From NCBI GenBank assembly GCA_964495465.1, contig CAZBWE010000129.1, positions 1 to 5,160 of the forward strand: 5,160 bases of DNA. Reading direction: 5' to 3'. The position numbers and the translations under genes were made by a program. Source of the stretch: CAZBWE01 sp964495465 (lineage in GTDB: Bacteria > Planctomycetota > Phycisphaerae > Sedimentisphaerales > Anaerobacaceae). The notes under the pieces were generated by a model. The model saw only the letters and a list, made by a program, of their open reading frames with translations. It had not been told where the DNA came from and searched no databases. Positions 4,782-5,160 of the stretch are shown here, piece by piece (positions within the stretch are counted from its first letter, which is position 1; each line of letters begins with the position of its first letter).

Positions 4782-5160
4782 ATGAGTAAGATATCGCGTC
4801 GTGATTTCATCAGGGGCTCGATGGCTGCCGGTGTTACAATGGCATTATTGCCTCCTCATTCACGCGTGCGCGGCGCGAACGACGATATCCGCGTAGCTAT
4901 CGTGGGCATTCGCAGCAAGGGCCGTGCACATATTGGAGATTTTCTTGCGGTTCCGGGTGTGCGGGTGGTAGCTCTTTGTGATGCGGACCGGAACATTTTG
5001 GATCGTGAGGTCAATAAATTCATGAGGCGGGATGAGAAAGTCGATGCCTACGTCGATTACCGCAAGCTGCTCGACGACAAGAGTATCGATGCAGTCGTTA
5101 CCGCAACTCCCAATCACTGGCATACACTGATTGCAGTCTGGGCGTGTCAGGCGGGCAAGG
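4782..5160 (+). CDS. Tat-exported Gfo/Idh/MocA family oxidoreductase (3' end outside window)
   Basis: The first 126 codons are visible and the frame is open to the right edge; the family is usually around 400-450 residues in Tat-bearing forms. The start follows an optimal ribosome binding site. A twin-arginine motif SRRDFIRG (residues 5-12) and a short hydrophobic segment (about 13-24) predict Tat export, which allows the protein to fold around its nicotinamide cofactor before transport, as in glucose-fructose oxidoreductase. The Rossmann fold begins with IRVAIVGIRSKGRAHI; its dinucleotide loop is G42-I-R-S-K-G47, with Arg in place of the central Gly of GxGxxG. It continues with VVALCDAD at the end of strand 2 and TATPNHWH (residues 107-114), the conserved motif before the catalytic EKP region, which lies outside the window. 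Such enzymes oxidise or reduce a hydroxyl of a sugar or glycoside with NAD(P). It is probably co-transcribed with the TIM-barrel/DUF6807 gene. Substrate cannot be inferred from this part. Confidence 0.88.
   Translation, partial: MSKISRRDFIRGSMAAGVTMALLPPHSRVRGANDDIRVAIVGIRSKGRAHIGDFLAVPGVRVVALCDADRNILDREVNKFMRRDEKVDAYVDYRKLLDDKSIDAVVTATPNHWHTLIAVWACQAGK

Noticed and set aside
4761..4783. ATAATA/TATTAT pairing around the Gfo/Idh ribosome binding site
   Set aside because: All A-T pairs with an 11-base loop that leaves the Shine-Dalgarno exposed; too weak to propose as regulatory.
4860..5123. Minus-strand 87-codon frame opposite the Gfo/Idh gene
   Set aside because: Shadow of the oxidoreductase frame, with no supporting motif.

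Overview
The window looks like accessory, carbohydrate-related DNA from a free-living Planctomycetota-type bacterium. A Phycisphaerae/Sedimentisphaerales-like lineage is my best guess, from three things: Tat-exported sugar-enzyme paralogues (a TIM-barrel/DUF6807 protein and a Gfo/Idh/MocA oxidoreductase) side by side, a GH43-type xylosidase end, and moderate base composition. This assignment is inference from gene content; there is no rRNA or marker gene to fix it.

Layout, all on the + strand. (1) 1-501 is the 3' end of a GH43-type beta-xylosidase/arabinofuranosidase gene, consisting of its C-terminal beta-sandwich domain. (2) 502-1003 has no intact gene. It holds a remnant (604-912) in which part of a second GH43 C-terminal domain is joined to the end of an Ig-like/cadherin-like repeat, a weak possible promoter, and a long imperfect inverted repeat (970-1002) that covers the ribosome binding site of the next gene. 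(3) 1004-2767 is a two-gene unit: a MurG-like glycosyltransferase with an altered acceptor-side motif, and, 6 bases on, a 2H phosphoesterase of the 2'-5' RNA ligase type. (4) 2768-2940 is a regulatory gap with a near-consensus sigma-70 promoter (TTGACA, 17 bases, GATAAT), two RNA hairpins and a possible 11-codon leader ORF overlapping the next start. (5) 2941-4743 encodes a 600-residue Tat-exported fusion of a xylose-isomerase-like TIM barrel and a DUF6807 ('PmoA-like') domain. (6) 4782-5160 is the 5' end of a Tat-exported Gfo/Idh/MocA oxidoreductase, 38 bases downstream and probably in the same operon.

How they may work together: the GH43 enzyme would release pentoses from hemicellulose. The exported fusion protein and oxidoreductase have the domain make-up of periplasmic sugar or glycoside oxidation systems, in which a Gfo/Idh enzyme oxidises a sugar hydroxyl and a TIM-barrel partner acts on the keto-sugar. 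The substrate cannot be read from the sequence. The murG-like/2H phosphoesterase pair seems unrelated to the sugar genes. No tRNA, rRNA, CRISPR array, insertion sequence or convincing minus-strand gene was seen.
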